From Apteryx mantelli (Eukaryota; Chordata; Aves; Apterygiformes; Apterygidae), in contig NC_089979.1 of NCBI RefSeq assembly GCF_036417845.1, positions 123,413,415-123,477,414 on the forward strand: a stretch of 64,000 nucleotides of DNA. The letters run 5' to 3'. The translations under genes and the position numbers were made by a program. How positions within the stretch are numbered: the first letter of the stretch is position 1; the number at the start of each line of letters is the position of its first letter. The notes beneath the pieces were generated by a model. The model saw nothing but the letters and a program-made list of their open reading frames with translations, was not told where the DNA came from and made no database searches. Positions 25,001 through 37,000 of this stretch are shown one piece after another.

Positions 25001-28000
25001 GGAGATAAAGACGGGGTCAATTTTTCAGTCAGTATTCTTCCACCATTTGGTACCTTTCCTTTCTGTCTTTTTTTTGAGAGGAGAAAGAAACAGATAAAAT
25101 CAAGGAAAACAGTCTGAATGGACTACATGGGTTGTCAAAAGATCCATGGCAGACGTTGCATTTTCTTTTTTTTCTTTTTTTTTTTTTTAGAAGCACTCAC
25201 ATCTCAGGATACCTATGTTCAATGCTAAGAAAAAAACAAAGGAGAAGACATTGATCTCCCATAACACTACAAAATAGGAACAAGAGCATTTTTTTCTGGT
25301 TTTGCATGCAAGAGAGAACAGGAAAGGAAGGAAGCAGGCAGGTCAGATAGGAGAAAAGACAGACAAAAAGGTATGAGTTTCTTTTTTTAAAAGTAAATAA
25401 TTGTAATCCTTTGCAATTTAGTTACTTGCTACTTCAAGGTCATGACCACAGGAGGTCTAATACTTAAAAAAAAAAAAAAAAGTCCACCTTGCTACTTGTC
25501 CAAGGCATATGAATTTGTCCATAAAATACCCTTTTAATGCACTGATGCGCTAAGTGGAATACCCGTGACATATTTTGCACACATTTACAATTGCAGGAAT
25601 TGGTAACTGTCAGTTCAAGCCAGGTCCTACTGTTGTACGTGATCTGCTCCCTTCAGCTTCTGGCCCCGTGTTTGCACTCCAGAGCGTCATACAAGTATCA
25701 TAGCCCTTAACTGTGCTGTCCCAGTTGCCTCCAAATGCAGCCAGACTGAAGCAGCTCCAACTTATTAACTTGCATGGTGTGACCCAGGGGATGCTAGGAA
25801 TATACATCAATTATTCATTACTGAATTCATCAGTCACCAGCTCTGACAGAATCTAAAAAAACCCCAAAAGTTGCAGCCCAAGAAGAGAAGTTCAGAAGGC
25901 AGTGACAGCAGCTGTATCCACATCAGCAATTCCCTCTGTGCAAGACAGTGTGAATCAGCACTTGAAGTGGTTGGTGTGGAAGCTCCTCACATCTCTCTCC
26001 AGGACAATCGGTTCAGGCAGACTTAACTTCAGATCAGATCGAGTCTGGCCCACTGCGGCACTTTCCCATGACACATGTGGTTCAACGTCTTCTGAAGGAA
26101 AGCCATTTCAGAAACCCTTGCTTGCCCGACTGCAGGCTCCTCCAGGGAGCACCACACTGTGCTTCCATCTGTTAACATGTCACTCTTCAGTCACCACTGC
26201 CTACATGAGACTTCACAGGCAAAAAGCCTTCTTCTTGTTCCTCCTAGTGGCCTTTGAGTGTCACTGCAGTATCTGCTGCCCGATCCTGGTCCAAGTTTGG
26301 ACATTTCACTGCAAGGGAGAAGTGGCAAACTAAATCTGGCAGCTGCAGCAGCAGTGCCATGAGAACACCTTGAATAAACTGGGGCCTGGTATCCTGTACC
26401 TTGTTTTCCCAGGCAAAATGGAGGGGCAAAACATCTTCCTGGGGTTCTGGCCACTGCAGCCACTTTGCTCAACAGAGTCCTGGGCTTGGGAGATGAGTGC
26501 GGACTAGTGGGACCACACTGTCCTCGGGAGACAAGATGACAACCAGCAGACACAAAACTTACAAAGGTAGGTAACCTTTTTGGCAGCTGATGTCATCATT
26601 TCACTATTCTCTCCCAATCATCTCAGGAGCTCATATCCATGCCTAAGAGAGCAGCTGTCACCTATGGGGCCCCAGAGTCTCCCTCTACCATGTGTCAGGA
26701 ACAAATTAGTTTGGGGTGGGCAAGCCTCTGCAGACAAAGTAGAGATGGAAGCCTCTGAGGCCATCCTCTGTTTGCTCACATAACACGTGTAGGTTACATG
26801 GATGAAGTCATCCAAGCCTGTGGCTTCACAGCTGGGAGGGAGATCCACCTTCCCATGCAGCACACAGTCCACAGCAGCTACAGCTACATTCGCTGCAAGG
26901 GCTCCCACAGTATTGTTTGGAAACTGTGCATGCGTGCACATCTCATCTGTGGCCTGGCCTCAATATGTACTTGTCCAGATCTTTCTGCCTTCATCCCAAG
27001 AAATACTAACATGCAGCAGGCTGCCACAGGCCAAGCCCTGGAGCTTTGGTTTAGTTTCCTCTGTAAACAATTTAATTTGCTTGTAACAAAACTGCTTAAA
27101 AACCCAAACCAATATGAAACAAATGGAGACAACAGGAGGATTTACTTTAAGACTGCTAGTGCTCCAAGCCAAACCACTGATGTACACACAGCCACCATCT
27201 GCTGCCATTCACAAAACCTCAGGCTGAGGGCAGAAAGGCCTCTAAAGGCATATTGGGTGGAGGCTGCCCTGCCTGTCCCAAGTGCTTCTTGTGGAAGGTG
27301 CACTGAGAAAAGCCAACCAAGCAGCCTATGCAGTCTGACCAAATTCAGAGCAGTTTGGGGGGCATGCACAGTCTCCCGTGACTCCTAAATCCTTGCAACT
27401 TCAGAACATTTGGAAAAAAGCCACTTTTACCCATGTTTCCACAGAGTGCTGTGGGCAGTCCCTCACCATTCAGACGGAACCCAAGGTCTGGGATTTGAGG
27501 TTCAACTTATATGAGTGTTTTTCATCTCACCTATATCAGCTGATTTTAATAAAAAGTATTATCTCTACTTACAAATCTCAACTCTCTTTGTCTTAGCTGG
27601 GCAATACAGTAATAAACTGTGAAAACATAAATTTTAGGACAGGATGCCAACAGTTGGCAGACTCAGGAGAACTTCTGTAAAGCAGTGATTTCCAAATCCT
27701 TAAATTTGATAGCCTAGAGTATTTGTTGTTGTTATTTTTAAATTTTCCGTTCCAAAAAGACTCATTTACCCTGGAAAGCTACAAATCCCTGCAATATCTT
27801 GTCATGTAGAAAGGAAAAAAGAACATAATTTTTGAGAAGTGCTGCTTTGGGAAATAACACTGTTGGGGAAGACGGAGTGCAATGCTAGCTGATTGGGCCT
27901 TTACTGCCAATATATTACTCAAACCAAATGGTTCATGCTAAATTTCCATCTGCTTCTTAAATTCAGATTTACCAGATTTTAAAAGCTTCAATTGATTGTT

Positions 28001-31000
28001 TTAGCAAAAAACTTGCACTGTTAAAGATAGGCAGTTTTGGAACGTATTGTTTAGGTTAATTTGCAGAAAGTAACTATGTCTTAAGCAATCTGGTAATGTG
28101 CTTAACCTGCAAAAAATGAATTTATGACAGAAGTCCAGATAACTTTGGATTTTGGATACTGCATACAATAAGCACAGGCTGAGCTAACTGTCACCTTAGG
28201 AGGCAGAGCAGCAACTAGCAGAGACTGAAACTCAGAATACTCTGGAGAACGGTGGGGAGGTTGGAGTCAACTCACTGACTCAGAAGGCGTGCATCATGTC
28301 CTCGTGAATAAAGACATTAACAACACCTCCCTGAAAGCAGGCCCAACATTCTTCTTGGCCAGCCAGGAGTGGAAGAAGGCTGTTCCCAACAGCTCTTCTA
28401 ATACCTTAGGGCAAAACAAGCTGGAATGCAAGTATCCTTGTTTTGTTTTGCATTTATTTTCTCTTCAAATTACCTTTTAGTATATAGGCAAACTGCCGTT
28501 TGGACCTACATTTATGTGATCTTATCTGTGATATCTTTGTAACTCAGAGCAAGAAATACACTCAGTATCAAGCAGAAACATATCAAATATTCCAGCTTGT
28601 CTACCACATAGATCAAGGGCAACTCATTTACATGCAGCTACTGCCTGATAATATTGTTAAATTAATAAAAGAGGGGTAATAACTAAAACTGGATTCAAAT
28701 GGATGCAAAGATGTTTTCCCTTTGAATGTACTTTACTTACATCAAATGCAATGAAAAAAACCCCAACCTCTAAACATACCCAGATACATCACTGCTGTAA
28801 TTGAAATAATCCAACATTTCTGTAACAATGTTATATCCCTAATGGTAATTGCTGGTCATGAAACTTGAAAACAGAGAAGCTATCTGAACATAATCCTGCT
28901 TGTTTTTATTAGTAATTGCTATAGCTGACGGTTTGTTACAGCAACCAATGGAAGACAGAAAAAAAAAAAGTGTACTCAATTTTAATCATATACACAGTAT
29001 AGCTGATAACCAGCTGCTTGAACACAGAATTCAAATATATTTTTTCAGAACAATAACAAACTTCTAGTTAATAATCCTAGCTAATAAAAAAATTAAAAGT
29101 AGTATCTCACTATATCAGGCAAACGCAAAGCCAAATTTGCAGTAATTCTTGGATGGGTCACAAATAGATGTTGACTGAGGTGAAAATGATTTTTAGGATT
29201 TATTTCACTAAAACCAGCATCAGTTACAACAACCATGTAAGAAATATACTGTTGAGAGGTATTGCCAGCAGGGATTATTCAAACCACAGAACTTGGACCT
29301 GAATTTCAGGTGCCCATGACATTTTTCTGTACTTAAATTAGTTGTTTATCTAGTTTTCATTAAGTCTTGAGCTAATATCAAAGGATTACATGGGAGGTAT
29401 TTTACATATATAAACACTAATAATCTGCAGCACCATTTTTACAGTAGACCATATATAGCTCGCGAGATTGCTGCTACCTCTGAACTACCTTTTCTTTTGC
29501 CCTAGCACAGGAAGACTCCTGTTTAAGATCCAGGGTCCCATTTCCAATTCATGGTGTTGACTCAGGTAGGGATTTCTACTGTTTAAACCCTAGGGCCAGG
29601 TCTGTTAGCTCAGGGGCAGAAACAGATTCAACATTCTTCATGGGATATAATCACTACGGGGGGGGGGGGGGTGAAGAAAGGCCACTGTGCATAAATATGA
29701 ATCACATGCACATTATTAAAAATAAAGTCACTTGATCAACCAATGAACAAAATGGTGGAACACCACAGAAAATGTTTTTAAAAGTGTCTGGGTAATAAAG
29801 AGGCCAAACTCTGGAGGTATGCAGAAACGCAGTTGTTAGGGAAAAAGTTGCAAAAGTCACCAGTACAGTGGATTAACTACAGTTGTAGAATACATTAATA
29901 TTTTATTCTCTTCAGCACCCAGCAAAACCCCAAAAGTGTAGCAACAACAAAGACTAAGTGTATTTACCACCATGGTCCATGGCACCTGGGGGATCCTGGT
30001 GTAGGTCATTGTCATGTAGATGATCAGAAAGAAGACGGTGAGAACCCAGTAAAAGACAGCTACAAACATCACCCAGCCAAAGGCTGGATATAGAAAGTAT
30101 TCTGTTCCAGCAATCAGGGTCCACACCAGCAGTCCTAAAACCTGCAAAAGTTATGGAGAAGAAAGATAATTGTTACACAGTTTTAGATCTTGTATATTCA
30201 TTCTAGGTCAAAGAATGACATCACTTTGGGGGTTTTATAGGGGTTTTGTAGGGATGATGCATACCACAGAAGACATCAACCTGCTGCTTTATAGAACAAC
30301 CAGAAATATGAAACAAAAGATAAGCAAATATTGTTTTAAAGAGAGACTGCAATTCCACAGCAGTTTAAGCTGATATAAATCAGCACGGTAATCCCAGCCT
30401 CCTCCTTGCTCCAGCCGTACAAACTTGCTCCCTCCCTTGTGCTAGCACTGCCATTCACATAACTATTTGATGAGCCAGTTTGGGATGCCATGCTGACAGA
30501 ACGCTAAGCCAACAAAAACCAACAACAAAAAACTTTTTGCTATGGCAGGACGTCACAAAGGGAAAGATGAAATTATGTGCCTGAGTGTTGATTTAGCTCA
30601 CCTTTAACTGTTAAGGAACTATATCTGCAGTGGTTTTACAGCTAGCTCTCGAAATGAGTGCTCATTCTAGACATATAAACCAAATGGGAGAAAACGTCAT
30701 AGTGATTCACACTTGAATACCAGCCAGCTTACATCCATGAAGGTAAATACTGTTATTTTGCAGTCAGTAAAGTCACTTGGGAAACAGAAGCCTGGAAAGG
30801 ACCACTGGGATCTTCAGGTCCCATCTGCCACAGTCACAGGTGACTGAGCAATTAGGGTCTAGTTCAAAATGGTCCACAAAACACCCACTCTGTGGACTGG
30901 CAGGCACCATAGGCATAAAACAACGCCCACGACCTTCTAATAAACATAAGATGAGCAATAAAATATTACTAGCCATCACTGTAATGTGCTGCAGAAAGAC

Positions 31001-34000
31001 AGCAGGGCAGGTTGGGAACCCACACTCAAGCAAAGCCCTCAAGTAAATCCTAGCAGACCAGTCTGGGGAAAAATACCTCCTCCTGATCCTGAATTTGGCA
31101 ATCTGTTCACATGTAGGATATGAATAAAATACATCAGCCAGAGATTTTAATGTACTCTCTCCAGTTTTCTCTAGTGTTTCGCCAATCTCCAATGCATTTA
31201 GAGGGGCACGGAGCAAACAAAACAGCAGCCAAGTCATGTGCCAAGGGGAGAAAAGCATGTTTTGCAAGCTGTCCAACAATTATAAAATCTCAATTAGAAA
31301 GATAGGGATATTTTTTATCTTTCATATTATTTAAAAAAAAAAAGAAAGAAAGAAAGAAAAGAAAGCTGAATGCAGTCAGATTTTGGAACTAAAATTCTTA
31401 TGTTTGAAACAAGGCTCATCTCTTTCTGCTACCTGGACTATGGTGAACTTGCCTAACAGTGAGACACAGAAGCAAGACAAAAACAAAAAATAGCAACACA
31501 CATATTTAACAGAGCCCAGCCACACCAGGATAGACTAAAGAACCACCTACCCCAATATCCTGTCTCCAGCACTGGCTAATAACAGATGTTTAAAGAAATA
31601 TATACGAACAGACCATGAAATAGCAATATTTCTTTGGCATACTTCCCCAGCTTTCAGGAATCTGCCATGGGGCACTTCCTGAGCCCAAGGTGGTATCTTT
31701 GTAATCAATAACCCTCGAGAGATGACGACAGCTCTGCTGTAGCTTCATTTGCACAAGAGCTCATCCTATTCCCATGCAAATCATTGGCCATAATCCCATT
31801 TACTTCGCTTTTGCAGAATTGTGTAATCATTAATGTTAAATCTCTAAACATTACGTATAAGGTAAAACTAAATTGTAAACAAAAAGTTCCTGTAACTGGA
31901 AAGCAGGGTCCTGCTGACTTTCAGCAGCTTGCTGCTACCTATTTATTCCGTCTTCAATCTGTCTTCCAAACTGCCACCCAAACTATACTCGGCCCTTAGT
32001 TTGTTACCTTGTGTCTTCACACTGTATTCCCATATATTATTTATGCACTCATCCGCATCTGCACCATGCATACATAAAAGCACAGCACAAATGTATAGTC
32101 CACTACTTTTGTCTTTTAATAGAGAAAGCACCTTAAAGTCTTTTAAGAGCAATTTCCACCACCTCTCTAACATGAAGCCCTGAACTTGTTCAGACGGGGA
32201 TAACGATTCCCACCTTCCTCAGCATACCAGGGGAGGGCAGCATTGCCTCACCAGAACAGTTCAAATAGCATTAAGTGGGTAGTTTAAAATACACGCTCTT
32301 TTAATAAAGTTACTGGTTTAGCAAGGCTGCAGATAGTTCATTATAATCTAGTTCCAACATCATTTTACTAATAGTAGTAATTCAGTTAATAATGCCTCAA
32401 ATCCACAAACTACCCATGATTAGATTAAAAACAACAACCCCATTTTAGTGTAGCAACTGTGTGAAAATTAAACAATCCTGATGTGAAAATTAAACAATCC
32501 TGATAGACTGTTTAGCTAACAAAATACTATTTTCTTGGGATACAAAGCTGCTTTTCACTGTGTCCATCCATTTTAACCCAAAGTTAAATTCACCATCCAT
32601 AAACTCTATCAATGGATAATTGGTCTCATGTTCAATAAAGAATTATGAAAGACAGATTTAACCTTCACCTGTGTATCTAGTAAAATACCAAGGACAGAAA
32701 TTCTGAAGATGAGACAAAGAAACTAAAGACAGTATCTCATTAAACAGTATAACCTACTAACAACAGCGTTGGTTTCTAGGGAGCTTTTAAAAATAGACAT
32801 AATTCTTTTTCATAAAAAGTATCAGCCTAGGAAAAATGCTTAATACTAAATTTAACACAAATAAGATTGATAGTGACATGTCAGCTTGTGCAAAGGGTTA
32901 TTTTGGGAAAGAGTAAAAATTTCACAAACAGCAAGTTCTAAAAATTAACATGGAAAAATCTGAGGTTACACAAGACCACTGATCTCACGCAATCACAAAA
33001 TGTAGCTAGCAAGACTGTAACTAGAGCTCTAGTATACTCACTGCTCACTGTTTTTCCAGTACTATCCTAAACTGGTACTGTCACTCCTCTTTCAAAATCA
33101 CATACATTTTAATATTTAAATGGCTGTACATCTTGCATGTATCCAAAGATTTATTTTTAATTCATGTTTTCAGCTGGGCCTCATCAATGGCCGAACAATT
33201 TATCTAAGCAATTGAGATGCACCATAGACATTTCAGATTTATATTCTTAACCAGTTCTTGGTTCGTATACATCTTAACTTTGATGGGTTGCATATTAGAG
33301 TGTGTTTGACATTTTCGGTTAGATCCAGATAATCTTACTGCATATTACTGGAGCTGACAGGCTGAAATAATATTTCAGTTTTCTTGATTAGAGCTGAAAA
33401 GGTCAGACCAGCTCATGGTCAACTATTCATTCTGCGTGTAGTTAAGTGATACAGCAACTCGGTTTGTTGCATATGTAAACACATGCAACAAATTGGTTTA
33501 AAGTTCACGTTGGCCATCAGCATCTACAAAATACATAGGGGGTCAAAGCAACATAGACATCTAGACAAGTCTTTCATTATTAGCTTGTCTTCTCAGCATG
33601 TTAAATCCTGAGACAACTTCGGCGGTGTTAAAAGCCTATCTCATAATACTCTGACTGTCCCTGACGTTACGCACTTGTTCTGCGGATCGGTACAAGCTGG
33701 ATGACACTCACTTATCTGCTAGAGCAGAAAATGCTGCTCTTCCCGCCGATTCGATTACAAATCCCCCAGCTGGGCTATATTCAAATGCCATCTCATGAGC
33801 ATCCAGGGTGCAGAATCTGGCAAGTGAGTGATACGTACGCCATATCGCAAAGCAAAGGACAGCAGGCGTGATACCTGTGCAGCCCTCACAGCCATTCAAT
33901 ATGCAGGGACAGCACGCACCCGGCTCCACTACTTCAGATCAGCCGAAAGGCAAGGGACAAAGCTCTGCTCCTGGGAACTGGGAAGGGCGTATAGCTCAGT

Positions 34001-37000
34001 AGGAGCAGGTACACTGGAGTGTACTAGTAACAACTAAGTATTTGATTTTAATTTATGAGCAAGTCAAACTACGGAATACCCCTTACTTAGAATTACAGGA
34101 ATATAGCACGATCCCATCACAAATGATTCTGAAAAAAGGAGGGGAAAAAAATCAAGAAGAAAAGAGAAGGAAACAATTCATGTGGTGGCTGACGAGAGGG
34201 GATGCTGGATCATAAGACTGTAATGGTTTTACCAATTGGGCCCAGTTTTTCACGTCAGATGGGAGATGGGGATTTCACTCATCACCAAAGACAAGCAGTT
34301 TTCCCATATTTATTGCAGTCTATGATTTTACCTTGGACATTTATTTTGTGATCATTTGGCTGCAGCTTGATCAGGGGCCTCCATTACTAGAATGCATTAA
34401 CATGTCAAATGTACTCATGCATACTTCAGCAGCTGGCAGACACCATAAAGAGGAAATAACTTTGTAGCAAAGTCCAATACTATTGAGTGTGCAAGTTTCA
34501 GATGAGATGCTTAATTGCATACTCAAACACTTAAAGAAGCGCCATAATTTTTTCTGCAGCACTGAGAACTTCCGAAGTATTGAACTGTTTAGACATTAAA
34601 AAATAAATAAGGGCTTTGCTGCATAGTAGATGAGAGACACAGCTTGTCTCATGTTGCTGGTCAGTAGGTAGGAAAGCAGGCATGAGTTTGAATCTGTGTA
34701 TTCAATTTTGCTTTTCAAGCAGTTTAAAAATTGTAGGACTGAATTTGTACCTGCAAACTATATTAAAAAAGCCTGTGATGGATTCGGTGACTGCGCTCCA
34801 GCAACACTAACGTTACAAATTCTGCAGCATTCATCTTCACTGATTAACTTGGCAATACAGTTAAAAATGTTTATGCATCTTTTTCAAAGGGAAAAAAAAG
34901 TCTCACTGTGGCAGAACTGATGGGCAAAAACTGAAGGCTCATCTAGTTTCATGAAATAAAAACTATTTGGCATGTTTGCCTGAAGCTTTTCATAGTCTTT
35001 GTGCTGGAGATGCTTCCTAGGGCCATTTCACTTCTCCATAAGTATAAGTATTGTGGGATTTATACACAGTTGCTACTGGCACAGACGGAAATGATGGCAG
35101 AAAGAGACTCGAAGAGCTGTGCATCTGCAGAAATAGTTGTCTCCTGTATTCAAGGCACCTAAACGTGGACAGAATCCAGCAGGCAGAAAGCAATACATCT
35201 TGCGTCTCTTTCCCAAGACAGAAGATTTACTACCAGTAGAAAGAGAGACTGTTCTGAATTATTGCACATCATTATTTCACTACTAAATCACAAGCTGGAA
35301 ACTGCCCAGCAGCAACACAAGCAGCCTATGAATGCCTCAACCTGCATCCTTTTCTTCCCTAGGCTAGTCCCTACATGTAAAAAAAATCCCAGGAAATCTA
35401 CTGTGGGCAGGGAGAGCACAAATGTCATTGTTCACGCCTGCTCCCTACTTTCCTAGCTCACTTCCATGGCACCAGGGAAGGGAAGGTCAGAGACACTTTT
35501 CTTCCAGAGCTAAGAGGATAAGCAAGGATCCCTGAGGGTAGCAAGACCAGCAATTCAGCACTGTTAAGGAGCCCCTTATTTTATGCTGACTAGTCTACTG
35601 TCCTGTAGGTAATTGCAAGCATTTGCTAAGACTAACAATTATTCTTCTAAATATTTCATGTTGTGGATCACACACCAAAACACAAGATCCTATACCATGA
35701 AGCCAAATATGCAGGAGGGGAGAGGGGGGAAAAGGTAGTAAAAAAGGAAGAAGAGAGAAGGAGGGCATTCCCTCACTATTCTTCCTGTCACTTGTGCCCA
35801 GCACAGCCAGTTGTACAAAGAAGCAGATGTATTTGGCTCATATTTGATTGATGCAGAATGACTTCTTTTCTTTCAGCAGAGACTTAATGGTGCAAATGTT
35901 TGCTTTGAATTTAAATAATCTCTTTAATTAGAACGTTTGTGCTCTCATACACTATTAGTTTTATCAAATGATCTACAACAACGCCATCTTCTGCCACGAG
36001 AGGGAGCATAGTCATTGCTTTCTGTAGGAAAGCGTTCACAAAGAACGCACCTACGCATGTTTTTGACGGTCAGTGAAAGAATGGTGTGTTTGTTTGCCCA
36101 TACAAGAATTATCTGGTAGGGAGAGAAAGCTGGAGAGGAAGAAAGAGAAATGTATGGGGCCAGTTCTTAGAGCATCTGTAATATCAAGGGGCAGCTTGCA
36201 TACAATACCAAAAACACAGATTTGAAAGGACATGCACCAAAGAACAGATCTATATCCAAGGAGTTGGTTGAGTCCTATATATGAAAATCTTTTTAAAATG
36301 TTATAATAAATTAGAGTGTCTGTGCAAAACAACTGCGATAGTTTCATCTTCATAGTGGGCATTACACACATAGCAACAAAACTAAATGCAGGTTAATCTA
36401 CAAACCACTTGAAATAAGGATGGATTATTTGTTCTACTAAAAAACAAAACAAAAAAAACCAGCAGTATTTAGAAAAATACATTTTTTAATATCTATAGAG
36501 GGGAAAAAAAGCCTAAGAGAAAATGTGGTGAAAGCCTATAAATATTGGATAAATCAGTCTAGTCTCAGTCTAGACTAAAATACAGTCCAGCAATTACCTT
36601 TGTTTAATTCTGAAAAATCTTTTTTTGTGTTGCAGTTAGAGAAAAGATGATTAACATATTTTAAAACTACTTTTAGAACTGGAAGGACTCCAATTTAAAT
36701 CAGATTTCTATTACAACTAGGTAGAGATGTAAAGACAACCAAATTCAAAAGAGGTCTCTATCAGCTACACTTTCTAGAGATATAAGATCCCTGTTGAAGC
36801 ATCTTTGAAATTTCAAGGACCATGTTAGCATACACTTTAATAATCTAAGCAATGCAGTGTCTCAGCCTACTCTTTCCCATTCCCAGTCTCAAACATGTTT
36901 TTCACATGAAATATTACAACCAGTTGACAGCAGCCAACCACTACCATCCCTCTCCTCATTACCTATAACATTGTAAATTATTTTTCCTCCATAAGCATTC

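Larger units (their letters stand above)
24486..29967 (-). other. CMTM8: CMTM8 intron 2
   Basis: This 5.5 kb intron begins GTAAAT and ends caacag. It holds an 11-bp tandem repeat (24840-24870), T- and A-rich tracts, a segment at about 25.88-27.56 kb with more GC and unusually long open frames on both strands, and a G14 run (29658-29671). No other exon was recognised. Confidence 0.9.

Noticed and set aside
30773-31279. 168-codon minus-strand frame in CMTM8 intron 1
   Set aside because: No recognisable domain and no splice or promoter context. Part of the region is weakly reminiscent of an old CR1 fragment, but the match was too poor to call.
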